Origin: SIG587 sp045531585
Lineage (GTDB): Bacteria > Bacillota > Clostridia > Oscillospirales > Acutalibacteraceae
Direction of reading: 5' to 3'
DNA length: 22,814 nucleotides
Assembly: GCA_045531585.1 (NCBI GenBank)
Contig: JAZSEH010000042.1
Location: forward strand, 1 to 22,814
The translations under genes and the position numbers were made by a program. Each line of letters begins with the position of its first letter. The stretch's first letter is position 1. The notes under the pieces were generated by a model. It did not search any database. It was not told the DNA's origin and was given only the letters and a program-made list of their open reading frames with translations. This document shows positions 21,850-22,814 of the stretch, piece after piece.

Positions 21850-22314
21850 CTAAAAAACTACGTAATACATAAAAAATGCATTTGCGATACCGACGATAAC
21901 ACCCGCAAAAACCTGAATCGGAGTATGTCCTACAAATTCCTTTAGCTTTACCTCCGGAATTTTATCGGAATTAAAAACCTCTTCAAAGGATTTTACAAGT
22001 TCATTAATAAGAACAGCCTGCTTTCCTGTTTCACGACGAACTCCTGTTGCATCATGGCAAACAATTATTGCAAGAATTGCACTGATTGCAAATTGTGCCG
22101 ATCCTGCACCACAAGCTAAAGCGCAAAAGGTTGCGAGTGAGGTTACCGTTGCGGAATGACCGCTGGGCATTCCACCGTCACCAAAGAGTCTTTTAATATC
22201 AAATTTTTTATAAACAAAAAAATGAATTATAGTTTTTAATACCTGTGCAATAAACCAGGAGCTTAAGCCCGTTAGTAAAAAGCGATTGGTTAAAAATTCG
22301 ATTATAAAATCCAA
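21850..22314 (-). CDS. DUF212 / divergent PAP2 family membrane protein
   Basis: A 154-residue membrane protein of the DUF212 (YuiD-like) family, related to PAP2 phosphatases. Visible: LSSWFIAQVLKT in the first hydrophobic segment, the conserved GGMPSGHSA loop, DATGVRRETGKQA, and GHTPIQVFAGVIVG near the C-terminus, with about four membrane segments. Its biochemical role is unknown. The placement with a lipid kinase suggests a role in phospholipid or polyprenyl-phosphate turnover, which is inference. The start is TTG preceded by GGGGAGG at 5 nt spacing; no ATG fits as well. Confidence 0.88.
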   Translation of the reverse strand: MDFIIEFLTNRFLLTGLSSWFIAQVLKTIIHFFVYKKFDIKRLFGDGGMPSGHSATVTSLATFCALACGAGSAQFAISAILAIIVCHDATGVRRETGKQAVLINELVKSFEEVFNSDKIPEVKLKEFVGHTPIQVFAGVIVGIANAFFMYYVVF

Positions 22315-22368
22315 ATTATCCTCCCCTGTTAACGTTGATATATTATTTATAATAACCCCTTACAATTA

Positions 22369-22399
22369 AAAATTCCAAGAACAAAGCCCTTGGAATTTT
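22369..22399 (-). terminator. Rho-independent terminator of tRNA-Leu
   Basis: AAAATTCCAAG (22369-22379) pairs perfectly with CTTGGAATTTT (22389-22399) around a 9-nt loop. On the minus strand a T run follows (TTTTTAATTG). It starts 1 nt after the CCA end of the tRNA. Confidence 0.88.
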
Positions 22400-22400
22400 C

Positions 22401-22487
22401 TGGTGCGGATAACAGGACTTGAACCTGCACCGAGTTGCCCCGACTAGAACCTGAATCTAGCGCGTCTGCCAATTCCGCCATATCCGC
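22401..22487 (-). tRNA. tRNA-Leu, anticodon CAG
   Basis: The minus strand gives an 87-nt class II tRNA with a long variable arm. Acceptor stem GCGGATA/TATCCGC with discriminator A and encoded CCA (22401-22403). The anticodon stem CTAGA/TCTAG encloses TTCAGGT, so positions 34-36 read CAG (Leu, CUG codon). The variable arm is CGGGGCAACTCG, and the T arm contains GGTTCAAGTCC. Confidence 0.96.
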
Positions 22488-22511
22488 ATATATAATTTTT
22501 TGTACCAAAAT

Positions 22512-22540
22512 ATTATAACGCCAAAGAAACGGTTTGTCAA
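22512..22540 (-). promoter_or_regulatory. Promoter of tRNA-Leu
   Basis: The minus strand carries perfect TTGACA (complement of 22535-22540), a 17-nt spacer and perfect TATAAT (complement of 22512-22517), about 20 nt before the tRNA 5' end. Confidence 0.9.
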
Positions 22541-22613
22541 TAACAGATTTTAATTTTTTAAAAAAGCTTCTGTAGGTTTACAATAGATGTGTTACAGTAG
22601 GCAAAAAAATAAG

Positions 22614-22685
22614 TGACGAATGGAAAATCCTGTGTTACAGTTAAGTTGCTCATACAAAACAGACAGGAGGATTAACCATTCGTCA
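22614..22685 (+). repeat. Inverted repeat spanning the transposase ribosome binding site and start
   Basis: TGACGAATGG (22614-22623) and CCATTCGTCA (22676-22685) are perfect 10-bp inverted arms. They enclose the AGGAGG at 22665-22670, and the second arm ends on the A of the ATG start codon, so an mRNA hairpin could block translation. Confidence 0.6.
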
Positions 22686-22814
22686 TGAAAACTGTAACAC
22701 AAACAATGCTGTATCGTCAAGCCTTAATTAAATATTCTTTGAAATATGGGATAACAAAAGCTGCAATCAGATACAAAACCAACCGACAATATGTTTACCG
22801 TTGGCGAAATAGAT
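22685..22814 (+). CDS. IS481-like transposase, N-terminal part (3' end outside window)
   Basis: The first 43 codons read MKTVTQTMLYRQALIKYSLK and continue with YGITKAAIRYKTNRQYVYRW, an N-terminal helix-turn-helix that binds transposon ends. The pattern matches transposases of the IS481/IS3-like DDE group common in gut Clostridia; the catalytic DDE core lies beyond the window. Upstream, the frame is closed by TAA at 22673-22675, so ATG 22685 is the only start. The AGGAGG is 14 nt away, longer than ideal, and the start is in a hairpin arm, which would keep expression low. Confidence 0.75.
   Translation, partial: MKTVTQTMLYRQALIKYSLKYGITKAAIRYKTNRQYVYRWRNR

Larger units (their letters stand above)
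22588..22814 (+). mobile_element. Left end of an IS481-like insertion sequence (cut by window edge)
   Basis: The segment holds the start of a DDE-type transposase gene preceded by repeated end-like sequence. TGTGTTACAGT occurs at 22588-22598 and 22631-22641, and inverted as ACTGTAACACA at 22691-22701. The outermost copy is the likely left terminal repeat, though this needs the right end. It inserted about 50 bp upstream of the tRNA-Leu promoter, pointing away from it. Confidence 0.65.

Noticed and set aside
1..22814. CRISPR arrays, riboswitches, rRNA and SRP RNA
   Set aside because: No regularly spaced repeats, no recognisable riboswitch core before any gene, and no rRNA or SRP RNA-like sequence was seen on reading both strands by eye.

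Overview
The window reads as low-GC Firmicutes chromosome, most likely a gut-type member of class Clostridia with sporulation ancestry. The evidence is gene order. ylxM-ffh-rpsP-khpA-rimM-trmD follows the Bacillus/Clostridium order. yqfC-yqfD-phoH-ybeY-era-yqzL-recO is a thinned copy of the Bacillus yqf-era-recO locus. The sporulation-associated genes yqfC, yqfD and ylbJ are all present. Shine-Dalgarno sites are strong, TTG starts are frequent and promoters are AT-rich. Genus-level placement is not possible from the sequence alone.

Layout. 1-846 is the C-terminal part of a large serine recombinase cut by the window edge, followed by about 390 nt of non-coding sequence with a strong hairpin. 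tRNA-Pro(GGG) and the PTS phosphocarrier HPr follow, both on the minus strand and each with its own promoter and terminator. 1911-5449 (minus) is the SRP/ribosome-maturation operon: ylxM, ffh, rpsP, khpA, rimM, trmD. The rplS gene usual after trmD is not there. Diverging from it at 5603 is an orphan OppA-like lipoprotein, whose stop codon abuts the stop of a convergent AraC-type regulator (7079-7855).

Divergent from the AraC gene lies a tightly packed three-gene plus-strand operon (8012-10522). It encodes an SDR dehydrogenase, a divergent class I 3-dehydroquinate dehydratase-like protein and a zinc-free quinone-oxidoreductase-type MDR enzyme. The Schiff-base lysine and catalytic histidine of the dehydratase fold are kept, but several substrate-contacting residues are changed. 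With the adjacent regulator and a helically phased direct repeat in the intergenic region, this is the best candidate here for an undescribed catabolic module.

10564-17782 (minus) holds DNA repair and RNA maturation genes (mutS2, recO, yqzL, era, ybeY, phoH) and the sporulation pair yqfD/yqfC. Diverging to the right are ylbJ (sporulation membrane protein) and a glycogen branching enzyme of eukaryotic-like (GH13_8) type with its own promoter. A bidirectional terminator separates these from a minus-strand pair: a diacylglycerol/lipid kinase family protein and a DUF212 (divergent PAP2) membrane protein. tRNA-Leu(CAG) and the left end of an IS481-like insertion sequence close the window. Both edges are therefore mobile DNA, while the middle is conserved core plus one accessory metabolic island.
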